From Saprospiraceae bacterium (GTDB lineage Bacteria; Bacteroidota; Bacteroidia; Chitinophagales; Saprospiraceae), in assembly GCA_025455635.1 (NCBI GenBank), contig JALOMF010000290.1:1-5842 (forward strand): DNA of 5,842 nt, read 5' to 3'. A program made the translations under genes and the position numbers. The notes below the pieces were generated by a model. That model made no database searches. It had not been told where the DNA came from and saw only the letters and a list, made by a program, of their open reading frames with translations. The number at the start of each line of letters is the position of its first letter. Position 1 is the first letter of the stretch. Positions 5,813-5,842 of the stretch are shown piece by piece.

Positions 5813-5842
5813 CAAAAAAAACTGAACCCTGTCGGGAAATTA

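Overview
The window looks like a chromosomal segment of a Bacteroidota bacterium, most likely from the Saprospiraceae or a close relative. The main evidence is a very long secreted protein that ends in a type IX secretion system (T9SS) type A sorting domain, a system confined to this phylum. That protein also combines HYR/Ig-like repeats, a dockerin-like segment and a cohesin-like domain, and no start codon here is preceded by a clear Shine-Dalgarno sequence. The genus-level placement is inference.

Layout. Bases 1-293 hold the AT-rich 3' end of a + strand gene whose start lies off the left edge. Its stop codon sits inside a strong hairpin (264-307) that can terminate transcription from both sides. 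A 46-residue peptide gene runs towards it on the - strand (455 to 315). The peptide has a double-glycine leader of the kind seen in Bacteroidota ribosomal peptide precursors. From 456 to 1382 there is no intact gene that can be supported with confidence. This stretch holds a GC-richer patch (about 477-740), a possible frameshifted small - strand gene (727-1034), and several short inverted repeats nearer the big gene. From 1383 to 5792 one + strand gene (1469 residues, GTG start, GC-rich) fills the rest of the window. A perfect inverted repeat lies immediately after its stop codon.

How the parts fit. The large protein is predicted to enter the periplasm by a Sec signal peptide, cross the outer membrane by T9SS, and stay on the surface or be released. 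Its body is about a dozen disulfide-prone, roughly 80-90 residue beta-sandwich modules, followed by dockerin-like and cohesin-like modules. This fits a role in adhesion or scaffolding rather than catalysis; no catalytic domain is visible. The small GG-leader peptide is transcribed away from the large gene and has no visible modification or export gene in the window, so a functional link is not supported. The most notable items are this peptide, the dockerin and cohesin modules in one T9SS substrate, and the tandem four-cysteine repeats.
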